From positions 5,435 through 69,434 of the forward strand of contig JBGSPX010000035.1 of assembly GCA_041738345.1 (NCBI GenBank): 64,000 nucleotides of DNA, given 5' to 3'. This document shows, piece by piece, positions 35,477-43,628 of this stretch. Every line of letters starts with the position of its first letter. Positions within the stretch are counted from its first letter, which is position 1. Source of the DNA: Proteocatella sp041738345. GTDB lineage: Bacteria > Bacillota > Clostridia > Peptostreptococcales > Filifactoraceae. The notes beneath the pieces were generated by a model. The model had not been told where the DNA came from, made no database searches, and saw nothing but the letters and a program-made list of their open reading frames with translations. Both the position numbers and the translations under genes were made by a program.

Positions 35477-36202
35477 ATGGAAAAATTAAGAGTAAAACTT
35501 ATTGCACATACCCCAGAACCAGACAAAGTAGTTACAATGGCAGCCAAACTATGCTACTCATCAATTGGCGTAGAAGAAATGTCGCAAAAAATAACAGATG
35601 ATGAAGTAGAACGCTTTTTATCAATGCTTATAGGACTTGGACACGAAAGTCCAGTAGAGCATACTACGTTTACTTTTGCAATAGAAGGGATATCAAGAGC
35701 TTGCTCACATCAACTTGTAAGACATAGATTAGCTTCTTATTCACAACAGTCACAAAGATATGTAAAACTTGAGCAATTTGGATATATAATCCCTAAGGCG
35801 ATTGAAGAAAATGAAAAGACCAAAGAATTATTTATAAACTCAATGAATAGAGCGCAGGAAGACTATAATGCTTTAGTAAAGCAGCTTGTAGAATCAGGAA
35901 GAACAGAAAAAGAAGCAATAGAAGATGCGAGATATGTATTTCCAAATGCCTGCGAAACTAAAATCGTAGTGACTATGAATGCGAGAAGCTTATTTAACTT
36001 CTTTGAGCATAGATGTTGCGAAAGAGCGCAGTATGAAATAAGAGAACTTGCGTATGAGATGCTTCATGAATGCAAAAAGGTAGCGCCAATACTATTTAAA
36101 AAATGTGGTCCAAGCTGTTATAAGGGAGCATGTAAAGAAGGTAAGATGAGCTGTAAAAAACCAGAAATAGCAAAATTAAGAATAGAAGCTATGGAAGCTT
36201 AG
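35477..36202 (+). CDS. thyX: FAD-dependent thymidylate synthase ThyX
   Basis: 241-residue flavin-dependent thymidylate synthase. Signature RHRLASYSQQSQRY (about 77-90) is the ThyX motif RHR-x7-S-x-R; EHTTFTFAIEGISRACSHQL precedes it. Makes dTMP with NADPH and methylene-THF. Near polC, 11 bases before rlmB. Cys-rich C-terminus (GPSCYKGACKEGKMSCKK). Confidence 0.95.
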   Translation: MEKLRVKLIAHTPEPDKVVTMAAKLCYSSIGVEEMSQKITDDEVERFLSMLIGLGHESPVEHTTFTFAIEGISRACSHQLVRHRLASYSQQSQRYVKLEQFGYIIPKAIEENEKTKELFINSMNRAQEDYNALVKQLVESGRTEKEAIEDARYVFPNACETKIVVTMNARSLFNFFEHRCCERAQYEIRELAYEMLHECKKVAPILFKKCGPSCYKGACKEGKMSCKKPEIAKLRIEAMEA

Positions 36203-36213
36203 AAGGAGAACTA

Positions 36214-36930
36214 ATGCAGATAGAGGGAAGAAATGCCGTAATGGAAGCCTTAAAAAATGATAGAGAGATAGACTATATCTACATTAAAAAAGGCGAGATG
36301 GAAGGTTCTATAAATAAAATTATAGGCAAGGCGAAGGATAAAAAAATCCTTATAAAGATTGTAGATAAAAATAAATTAGATGAAATGTCAGAGAGTAAAA
36401 ATCATCAAGGAATAATTGCCATAGCAAATGAATATAAATATTGTGATATAGAAGATATATTAGAGCAAACTCGTGACAAACAAGGATTCTTTTTGATATT
36501 AGATGAGATAGAAGATCCACATAATCTAGGAGCGATAATAAGAAGCGCCGAAGCAAGTGGCGTAGATGCAATAATAATCCCAAAAAGAAGAGCTTGTCAG
36601 GTAAATGCTACAGTTGAAAAAACAGCAGCAGGGGCAACAAGTCATATGAAGATAGCAAGAGTTACAAATCTTGTACAGACTATAGAAAAGATGAAAGAAC
36701 AAGGAATCTGGATATATAGCGTAGATATGGCAGGTAGCGACTATACACGTATAGATTTAAAAGGAAAAGTGGCACTTGTTATAGGAAACGAGGGCAAGGG
36801 CATATCGAGACTTATAAAAGAAAAAAGTGATTTTACAATAAGTATACCTATGAAGGGAAGTATAAATTCACTTAATGCTTCGGTAGCAGCTTCTGTAATA
36901 ATGTTTGAAGCTGTAAGACAAAGAGGCTAA
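36214..36930 (+). CDS. rlmB: 23S rRNA (guanosine 2'-O) methyltransferase RlmB-type
   Basis: 238-residue SpoU/TrmH-family methyltransferase. N-terminal substrate-binding domain (GRNAVMEALKN, about 4-14), then the trefoil-knot domain with DEIEDPHNLGAIIRSAEA (about 97-114), IGNEGKGISRL (about 190) and SIPMKGSINSLNASVAA (about 211). Methylates 23S rRNA or a related target. Lies before sigH as in Bacillus, but yacP is absent between them. Confidence 0.93.
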   Translation: MQIEGRNAVMEALKNDREIDYIYIKKGEMEGSINKIIGKAKDKKILIKIVDKNKLDEMSESKNHQGIIAIANEYKYCDIEDILEQTRDKQGFFLILDEIEDPHNLGAIIRSAEASGVDAIIIPKRRACQVNATVEKTAAGATSHMKIARVTNLVQTIEKMKEQGIWIYSVDMAGSDYTRIDLKGKVALVIGNEGKGISRLIKEKSDFTISIPMKGSINSLNASVAASVIMFEAVRQRG

Positions 36931-36950
36931 CACTTAAAGGTGGGATGAAA

Positions 36951-37592
36951 ATGACTGACAAAGAAAAGCGGGAGTTTGCCAGCGAAAAAGATGATGAAAA
37001 AGTTATAGAAGCGCAAGATGGGGATAAAGATGCGCAAGAATTTATCCTTAAAAAATATAAGAATCTTGTAAAAAGTCATGCTAAACAATATCATATAAAC
37101 GGTGCAGACAAAGAAGACCTTATACAAGAGGGCATGATAGGCCTTTATAAAGCGATAAGAGATTATAATCCTGAAAAAAACACATATTTTCATGTATTTG
37201 CACAACTTTGTATAGCAAGACAGATAATGACCGCAGTAAAAAGTGCTAATAGAAAAAAGCATACTCCACTAAATGACTATATTTCACTTGACATAAATGT
37301 AGAAGACATAAGTGAAAATATAGTAGATCAATTTAGTGCAGTAGTCAAAGGTCCAGAACAGCTACTTATAGAAAAAGAAGATAGCGAAAATATGAGAAAA
37401 AAGCTTCAAAAAACTTTAACTGAAAAAGAAATAAAAATTGTAGATTTGTATCTCAAAGGCTATAGCTATTCAGAAATGGCAGATATTGTAGGTATAAGTG
37501 ATAAGGGCATAAGTAGTGCTCTTCATAGAGTGAAGAAAAAACTAAATGCCAAAGTACAGCCGCAAACCGATTTAGGAGCAAAGGATGAGTAA
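36951..37592 (+). CDS. sigH: RNA polymerase sigma factor, SigH type
   Basis: 213-residue sigma-70-family factor of the SigH (Spo0H) type. Region 2: KEDLIQEGMIGLYKAIRDYN (about 56-75) and SFxxFA-like YFHVFAQLCIARQIMTAV; region 4 HTH near 170-200 (LYLKGYSYSEMADIVGIS). AAAGGTGGG is well spaced to ATG 36951 and too close to the ATG at 36945. In spore formers SigH starts the sporulation and stationary-phase programme. The rpmG-secE-nusG genes that usually follow are replaced by a sigma-54 activator, overlapping by 8 bases. Confidence 0.9.
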   Translation: MTDKEKREFASEKDDEKVIEAQDGDKDAQEFILKKYKNLVKSHAKQYHINGADKEDLIQEGMIGLYKAIRDYNPEKNTYFHVFAQLCIARQIMTAVKSANRKKHTPLNDYISLDINVEDISENIVDQFSAVVKGPEQLLIEKEDSENMRKKLQKTLTEKEIKIVDLYLKGYSYSEMADIVGISDKGISSALHRVKKKLNAKVQPQTDLGAKDE

Positions 37593-39324
37593 TTATCTAT
37601 TTAGCATACAAGAAACCGTAATCAAATATGCCAAAGTATTGTCGCAGGTGACAGGCATAAATGTAGAAGTGGTGGACAATAAACTTTTTAGAATAGCCGG
37701 GACTGGCATTTTTGAAAATAAAATAAATAGAGATATGTCAGAAGAAGGCTATGTCTACAATCATGTAATACGAACCGGTGAGAGAAGTATAGTCTATAAT
37801 CCCGGAAAAGAAGCAATATGCTTAGACTGTCCCACGAGAAGTATATGTAAAGAAACCTTTGAAATATCAACCCCTATTAAATTTAAAGAAAATATAATAG
37901 GGGTAATTGGTATGGTTGGTACCGATTTGAGTCAAAAAGAAAAACTAGAAAATAATTTAGAAGTATACCTTCAGTTTATAGACCAGATTGCAGATTTTAT
38001 ATCAGCTAAAGTCGCAGAACTTCAAGAATCACGACATATAAAAGCAGTTATAGATGCACTTAATATGGTTATAGATTCAAGCAAACAGGGTGTAATTTTA
38101 ATTAATGAGCAGTCAGAGATAGTATCTATAAATAAGACAGGAAAAAAAGAACTAAAATTAAACTCAAATATTACAGGCAAAAAACTAATAATCAATGAAA
38201 CTGGAGATAGTCTAAATAAACTCAACGAATATCTTTTAGAAATAAACCAAAAAGAATACAAGGTAATGGGCGAAATCCATACGCTGAAAGACTATACTGA
38301 GCAGTTTTCCAAAATTTTAATATTCCAAAATATAAGCAATGTACAGTCTGATATGTATGAACTAATATCTACTATAAATCAGATGGATACTTCGAATATT
38401 ATCGGAAATAGCGAAAAGACGATGAAACTCAAAAACAATATACTTAGAGTGGCAAAATCTACTTCTACAATACTTATTACAGGAGAAAGTGGAACGGGAA
38501 AAGAAATGGTAGCTACGGCTATTTGGAAAGCTAGTGACAGAAGTGAAAATAAATTTGTGGCGATAAACTGTGGTGCAATTCCAGAACCGCTTCTTGAAAG
38601 TGAATTATTTGGATATGTAAAAGGAGCCTTTACAGGCGCAGATCCTAATGGAAGACTTGGTAAATTTGAACTTGCAAACAATGGCATAATATTTCTAGAT
38701 GAAATTGGTGATATGCCGCTTTATCTGCAAGTAAAGCTACTTAGAGTACTTCAGGAAAAGAAAATTTCAAGAATTGGTTCAAACCAGATAATTCCTATAG
38801 ATGTAAGAGTTATAGCCGCGACCAATAAAGATTTGAAAAAGATGATTGAAGAAAATACCTTTAGAGAAGATTTATATTATAGACTAAATGTAATTCCGAT
38901 GGAAATAGAACCGCTAAGAAATAGAAAAGAAGATATTGAAAGTCTTACATATTATTTCATAGATAAATATTCAAAGCATTTTAACAAACAGTTTTTAAAC
39001 ATACATCAAGAAGCAATGGAAAAACTAAAATCAGCATATTGGAAAGGGAATGTAAGAGAACTCGAAAATGTGATTGAATTTATGATAAACATGATGGGTG
39101 AAAATGGTATCTTAGACCTTGAGACTATGCCAACTTATTTTTTAAAAACTATAGGAATTTCAGCTAATCAAGAAATAAAATCACTAGCACAGCTTGAAAA
39201 AGAAGCCTTAGAGCAAGCGTTAAATAAATTTGGCAATACGGTGCAAGGCAAACAGCTTGCGGCCAAAGCACTTGGTATAGGGATTGCAACCCTATATAGA
39301 AAAGTAGAAAAATATAATATTTAA
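37585..39324 (+). CDS. sigma-54-dependent activator (YgeV-like) with Cys-bearing sensor domain
   Basis: 579-residue enhancer-binding protein. An N-terminal sensor region (about 1-145) carries a CxxCxxxxxC motif near residues 79-88 and ends in GAF-like strands; a PAS-like part follows (about 150-260). The AAA+ domain has Walker A GESGTGKE (about 300), the sigma-54-contact loop GAFTGA (about 347) and GNVRELENV. A Fis-type HTH closes the protein (about 540-579). E. coli ygeV, a homologous regulator type, sits beside ygeWXY. Here it directly precedes the ygeX operon, whose upstream region has a -24/-12 promoter and three palindromes. It overlaps the sigH end. Confidence 0.88.
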   Translation: MSNYLFSIQETVIKYAKVLSQVTGINVEVVDNKLFRIAGTGIFENKINRDMSEEGYVYNHVIRTGERSIVYNPGKEAICLDCPTRSICKETFEISTPIKFKENIIGVIGMVGTDLSQKEKLENNLEVYLQFIDQIADFISAKVAELQESRHIKAVIDALNMVIDSSKQGVILINEQSEIVSINKTGKKELKLNSNITGKKLIINETGDSLNKLNEYLLEINQKEYKVMGEIHTLKDYTEQFSKILIFQNISNVQSDMYELISTINQMDTSNIIGNSEKTMKLKNNILRVAKSTSTILITGESGTGKEMVATAIWKASDRSENKFVAINCGAIPEPLLESELFGYVKGAFTGADPNGRLGKFELANNGIIFLDEIGDMPLYLQVKLLRVLQEKKISRIGSNQIIPIDVRVIAATNKDLKKMIEENTFREDLYYRLNVIPMEIEPLRNRKEDIESLTYYFIDKYSKHFNKQFLNIHQEAMEKLKSAYWKGNVRELENVIEFMINMMGENGILDLETMPTYFLKTIGISANQEIKSLAQLEKEALEQALNKFGNTVQGKQLAAKALGIGIATLYRKVEKYNI

Positions 39325-39361
39325 AAAAATTTATTTCAAAAAATAGTTTAAATTTAAAAAA

Positions 39362-39376
39362 TTATCAAAATGATAA
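39362..39376. promoter_or_regulatory. activator site copy 1 (TTATCA-AAA-TGATAA)
   Basis: 15-base palindrome, 6-base arms with a 3-base centre. First of three identical copies, centred about 280 bases upstream of the -24 element; 41 bases (about four helical turns) from copy 2. Confidence 0.65.
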
Positions 39377-39402
39377 AAATGACAACTATAACGAAAAAAT
39401 AA

Positions 39403-39417
39403 TTATCAAAATGATAA
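39403..39417. promoter_or_regulatory. activator site copy 2
   Basis: Identical 15-base palindrome, 41 bases downstream of copy 1 and on the same helix face, as expected for cooperative binding of an enhancer-binding protein. Confidence 0.65.
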
Positions 39418-39460
39418 ATTTCTAATAAAATTTAATAAAATCAGCTTATGATTCAAAACC

Positions 39461-39490
39461 AAGCCTGTCTATTTCAATAGATAGGCTTTA
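39461..39490 (+). terminator. terminator of the sigma-54 activator gene
   Basis: AAGCCTGTCTAT (39461-39472) with ATAGATAGGCTT (39477-39488), one G-T pair, loop TTCA, then TTATTTA. Located between activator sites 2 and 3. Confidence 0.75.
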
Positions 39491-39510
39491 TTTATGCGAA
39501 AATATAAAAA

Positions 39511-39525
39511 TTATCAAAATGATAA
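39511..39525. promoter_or_regulatory. activator site copy 3
   Basis: Third identical copy of the 15-base palindrome, centred about 131 bases upstream of the -24 element, the usual distance for an upstream activating sequence. Confidence 0.65.
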
Positions 39526-39646
39526 ATGTATATTATAAAAATACATTATTTTTAATTAACTTTGATTATTTTCGTTAAAAAATATACTTTTAATACAGTA
39601 AAAATCCTAAAAAAATACATTAATTGTGATTTTTGGCTAGAAAACG

Positions 39647-39664
39647 TTGGCATGATAATTGCTT
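39647..39664 (+). promoter_or_regulatory. sigma-54 (-24/-12) promoter of the ygeX operon
   Basis: TTGGCATGATAATTGCTT: GG (39649-39650), exactly ten bases, GC (39661-39662), matching TGGCAY-N5-TTGCW well. Predicted transcript start about 39674, with ygeX ATG 121 bases further. Confidence 0.85.
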
Positions 39665-39794
39665 TTATATAGAGCATAAGAAAATATAAGCATACTTACG
39701 AAAATTATAACTATTTATAACCAACATTATAACTACTTATAAGAGTAAATTATCCATGTTATAACCAACAATTGTTTTAAGAAAGGAATTATTT

Positions 39795-40997
39795 ATGGAA
39801 ACCAAAATAAGAATAGTAACTACTCCAGAAAATGAGGTAAAAACATCACTAGAGTTTTTAAATGAGCAAACTGCAAAAAATGTAAGAAACTTTCACAAGA
39901 GTTTTCCAGTATACTCACAGACTCCACTAGCACATATGCCAAATACGGCTAAAGTGCTTGGATTAGGAGATGTGTATGTAAAGGATGAATCATACAGATT
40001 TGGCCTTAATGCATTCAAAGTACTTGGTGGAAGCTATTCTATGGGTAAATATATAGCACAGCGTTTAGGTAGAGATATAGCAGAAATGGACTATAACTCA
40101 CTTATATCAGAAGATGTAAAAAAAGAATTAGGCGAGCTTACTTTTGTAACTGCAACAGATGGAAATCACGGAAGAGGCGTGGCTTGGACAGCTAATGTGC
40201 TAAAGCAAAAATCAGTAGTTTATATGCCAAAAGGAAGTGCAATTGAAAGACTGGAGAATATAAAAGCAGAAGGCGCAGATGCTTCGATTACAGATATGAA
40301 CTACGATGAAGCCGTAAGACTTGCAAACTCAAAAGCGGAAGAATTAGGCTGGGTAATGGTGCAAGATACTGCATGGGATGGTTATGAAGAAATCCCAACT
40401 TGGATAATGCAAGGCTACATGACTATGGGACTTGAGGCTTATGAGCAACTAGGCGAAAAAAGACCAACCCATATATTCCTACAAGCAGGAGTTGGTTCAT
40501 TAGCCGGCGCAATCTGTGGCTTCTTCTCAGAAGTATATAAAGATAATAAGCCAACTATAGTAATTGTAGAGCCGGATAAGGCAGACTGTATATTTCAAAC
40601 AGCAGAAGCTGCGGATGGCAAACTAAGATTTGTAACAGGAGATATGAACACTATAATGGCAGGGCTTGCGTGTGGAGAACCAAATACAATAGGCTGGGAA
40701 GTATTAAGAGACCATGCTGATTACTATATTTCATGCCCAGATTACACTGCGGCAAAAGGTATGAGAATATTAGGAAACCCAGTAAAAGGCGATGATAGAG
40801 TTATTTCAGGAGAAAGTGGAGCATCTACTTTTGGATGTGTTTCAGAAATAATGATGAACCCAGAATACAAAGCTATAAAAGAGCAGCTTAAGCTTGATGA
40901 GAACTCAACCGTATTATTCTTTAGTACAGAGGGCGATACAGATAAACAAAATTATTTAGATATAGTATGGGACGGAAAATACAATAGCGAAATATAA
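39795..40997 (+). CDS. ygeX: 2,3-diaminopropionate ammonia-lyase (YgeX)
   Basis: 400-residue PLP enzyme converting 2,3-diaminopropionate to pyruvate and two ammonia, via 2-aminoacrylate. PLP lysine is Lys75 in RFGLNAFKVLGG, and the TATDGNHGRGVAW segment (about 115-127) and QAGVGSLAGAI phosphate-binding loop (about 230) are diagnostic. Length equals E. coli YgeX. First gene after the sigma-54 promoter, AAAGGAA ribosome site. The product pyruvate can enter the pyruvate:ferredoxin oxidoreductase route. Confidence 0.94.
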   Translation: METKIRIVTTPENEVKTSLEFLNEQTAKNVRNFHKSFPVYSQTPLAHMPNTAKVLGLGDVYVKDESYRFGLNAFKVLGGSYSMGKYIAQRLGRDIAEMDYNSLISEDVKKELGELTFVTATDGNHGRGVAWTANVLKQKSVVYMPKGSAIERLENIKAEGADASITDMNYDEAVRLANSKAEELGWVMVQDTAWDGYEEIPTWIMQGYMTMGLEAYEQLGEKRPTHIFLQAGVGSLAGAICGFFSEVYKDNKPTIVIVEPDKADCIFQTAEAADGKLRFVTGDMNTIMAGLACGEPNTIGWEVLRDHADYYISCPDYTAAKGMRILGNPVKGDDRVISGESGASTFGCVSEIMMNPEYKAIKEQLKLDENSTVLFFSTEGDTDKQNYLDIVWDGKYNSEI

Positions 40998-41012
40998 TTT
41001 GAGGAGGATAAT

Positions 41013-42197
41013 ATGTTAACAAAAGATAGAGAACAAGAAGTTATAGGACTTTGCCAAAACTTAATAAAAGCCAAAAGCTACTCAGGAGGAGAAAACCTTG
41101 TAGTAGATGAACTTATAAAATATTTTGAAGCAAATAATTTTGATGAAGTGGTAGTAGATGAGTATGGTAATATTATTGGAAAAATAAAAGGAAATAAAGC
41201 TGGAAAAACTATTTTATTTGACGGTCATATAGATACAGTTCCAGTTACAGACCCAAGTGCATGGAACTTTGATCCATTTGGCGCAATAATTTCAGATGGC
41301 AAAATCTATGGAAGAGGGACTACAGATATGAAAGGTGCAGTATCTGCAATGGCAGTAGCGGCATCAAACTTTGCAAAAGATACAAATAGAGATTTTGCAG
41401 GAGAAATCTGTGTAGCAGGTGTAGTTCATGAAGAATGTTTCGAAGGGGTAGCGGCAAGACTTATAAGCGAGAGAATAAAGCCTGATTATGTAATAATTGG
41501 AGAAGCTTCACAGCTAAATGTAAAAATTGGACAAAGAGGAAGAGGCGAAATAAAGCTAGAAGTTTTTGGAAAGCCAGCACACTCTGCAAACCCAGAAAAA
41601 GGAATAAATGCAGTATATAAAATCTCAAAAATTATAGATGAGATAAGAAAATTAGAGCCTACAGAGCATCCAGTGCTTGGAAAAGGAATTCTAGAACTTA
41701 CAGATATAAAATCAGGGCCATATCCAGGCGCTTCAGTAGTACCAGAATACTGTATGGCAACATATGATAGAAGACTTTTAGTAGGCGAAACTAAAGAAAG
41801 CGTAATCAAGCCACTTCAAGACCTAGTAGATAGAATGATGGCAGAAGATGATGAACTTAAGGCAAAGGTATCATATGCAGTAGGTGAAGAACTGTGCTAC
41901 ACAGGAAACGAAATAAAAGGCGAAAGATTTTTCCCAGGCTGGTTATTTGAAGAAGATGAAGCCTTTGTAAAAGATACAGTAGCAGAATTAAAAGCTATGG
42001 GCTTTAATCCAGAAGTTACACAGTACAACTTCTGCACAAACGGAAGTCACTATGCAGGCGAGAAAAATATAAAGACACTTGGAATTGGGCCTTCTAGAGA
42101 AAATTTAGCACACACAATAGACGAATATATAGAAATTGACCAGCTTACAAAAGTTACACAGTGCTACTATGGTGTAATGAAAGCCCTTTTAAAATAA
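41013..42197 (+). CDS. ygeY: YgeY family M20-type hydrolase
   Basis: 394-residue zinc amidohydrolase of the M20 peptidase/deacylase family, YgeY type (linked to selenium metabolism by gene context). Metal ligands in FDGHIDTVPV (about 69), GRGTTDMKGA (about 98-107) and HEECFEG (about 137). C-terminal NGSHYAGEKNIKTLGIGPS fits. It probably hydrolyses an open-ring ureido or amide intermediate to yield diaminopropionate, but the substrate is inferred. GAGGAGG before ATG. Confidence 0.93.
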   Translation: MLTKDREQEVIGLCQNLIKAKSYSGGENLVVDELIKYFEANNFDEVVVDEYGNIIGKIKGNKAGKTILFDGHIDTVPVTDPSAWNFDPFGAIISDGKIYGRGTTDMKGAVSAMAVAASNFAKDTNRDFAGEICVAGVVHEECFEGVAARLISERIKPDYVIIGEASQLNVKIGQRGRGEIKLEVFGKPAHSANPEKGINAVYKISKIIDEIRKLEPTEHPVLGKGILELTDIKSGPYPGASVVPEYCMATYDRRLLVGETKESVIKPLQDLVDRMMAEDDELKAKVSYAVGEELCYTGNEIKGERFFPGWLFEEDEAFVKDTVAELKAMGFNPEVTQYNFCTNGSHYAGEKNIKTLGIGPSRENLAHTIDEYIEIDQLTKVTQCYYGVMKALLK

Positions 42198-42232
42198 AGT
42201 TATAAAATAGAGTTAATCGCAAGGAGAATATG

Positions 42233-43627
42233 ATGGATAGTCCTGAAAAAATAATAATAAAAAATGGAAAAATCATTACAGAAAAAGCCAGTTTTTTTGC
42301 AGATATTTTGATAGAGGGAGAAAAAATTTCAAAAATAGATGCAAATATAAATGAAGACTTTGCAAAGATAATCGATGCCAGTGGAAAGTATATATTTCCA
42401 GGAGGGATTGATGTGCATACCCATTTAGAATTAGATACAGGACAATCAGAATCTGTAGATGATTTTTTCAGCGGGACTATAGCTTCAGTCTGCGGTGGAA
42501 CTACTACAATAATAGACCATATAGCCTTTGGGCCAAAGGACTGCAACTTAAGACATCAGCTAGATAAATATCACAAAAAAGCAGCAGGCAAGGCAGTTAT
42601 AGATTATAGCTTTCATGGAGTAGTGCAGCATATAAATGAAGCGATATTAGACGAAATAGATGCTGTTGCAAAATCAGGAATAACAAGCCTAAAAGCCTAT
42701 ATGACTTATGACTTTAAACTTTCAGATCAGGAAATTTTACAGCTTCTCAAAAAAACAGAAAAGCTGGGCGTTATAATGGCATTTCATGCAGAAGACCATC
42801 AAAAAATAGAAGCATTAAAAGCTAAATATGTAGCAGAAGGCAAACTAACGCCGGAGTTTCATGCCAAGAGCCGTCCAGATTATTGTGAAGCAGAAGCTGT
42901 AGAAAGACTCATAAAGCTTGCAGCTATAGCAAATGATGCACCGATATATATAGTACATCTTTCCAGTAAAAAAGCCTTAGAAATAGCAAAAGAAGCCATT
43001 TCAAAAGGGCAGAAAAATATAATACTTGAAACCTGTCCCCAGTATCTAACGCTTACAGAGGAAGCCTATCTAAGAGAGGATGGACTAAAATATATAATGT
43101 CCCCACCTCTAAGAAAAAAAGAAGATGTAGATGCACTTTGGAAAGCCCTAAATGATGACATCATAAAGGTTATAGCTACAGACCACTGTCCATTTAACTA
43201 TAATAAAGAAAAACAGTTTGGAAAAGATGATTTTACAAAATGTCCAAATGGCGCACCGGGAATAGAAGAACGCTTTTCACTTATTTATTCAGAAGGTGTT
43301 AGTAAAAATAGAATAAATATAAATAAATTTGTAGAACTTATATCAGTAAATCCAGCAAAAATATTTGGACTATACCCACAAAAAGGGGCAATACTTCCAA
43401 ATTCAGATGCAGACCTTGTGATATTTGATCCATCTCAAAATAATATATTAAAACAAGAAAACCTTCATAGCAAAGCTGATTACTCTCCTTATGAAGATAT
43501 CGAAGTTACAGGGAAAATTGAAATGGTGATACAAAGAGGAAAGCTTTTAGTAAAAGACAGGGCTTTTTTAGGACAAAAGGGAGACGGAAAATTTTTGGCT
43601 AGAAATTATGGAAATTATGAGGTGTAA
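42233..43627 (+). CDS. hyuA: hydantoinase / dihydropyrimidinase
   Basis: 464-residue cyclic amidohydrolase, D-hydantoinase type. Zinc ligands GGIDVHTHLE (about 57), carboxylated lysine in SLKAYMTYDF (about 149), FHAEDH (about 184), VHLSSKKA (about 240) and TDHCPFNYNKE (about 315). Two adjacent ATGs (42230, 42233); AAGGAG at 42221-42226 suits the second. Opens six- or five-membered cyclic amides; in this cluster probably a purine-derived ring. Followed directly by the aminoacylase-type gene. Confidence 0.92.
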   Translation: MDSPEKIIIKNGKIITEKASFFADILIEGEKISKIDANINEDFAKIIDASGKYIFPGGIDVHTHLELDTGQSESVDDFFSGTIASVCGGTTTIIDHIAFGPKDCNLRHQLDKYHKKAAGKAVIDYSFHGVVQHINEAILDEIDAVAKSGITSLKAYMTYDFKLSDQEILQLLKKTEKLGVIMAFHAEDHQKIEALKAKYVAEGKLTPEFHAKSRPDYCEAEAVERLIKLAAIANDAPIYIVHLSSKKALEIAKEAISKGQKNIILETCPQYLTLTEEAYLREDGLKYIMSPPLRKKEDVDALWKALNDDIIKVIATDHCPFNYNKEKQFGKDDFTKCPNGAPGIEERFSLIYSEGVSKNRININKFVELISVNPAKIFGLYPQKGAILPNSDADLVIFDPSQNNILKQENLHSKADYSPYEDIEVTGKIEMVIQRGKLLVKDRAFLGQKGDGKFLARNYGNYEV

Positions 43628-43628
43628 C

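Larger units (their letters stand above)
39325..39794. other. 470-base control region between activator and ygeX operon
   Basis: Very AT-rich gene-free stretch. It holds three 15-base palindromes (39362, 39403, 39511), a terminator for the activator gene (39461-39490), a sigma-54 promoter (39647-39664) and a roughly 120-base untranslated leader. Direct TTATAA-C-rich repeats near 39703-39770 (TATAACTA/TATAACCAACA) are part of the leader; no ORF is credible. Confidence 0.8.
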
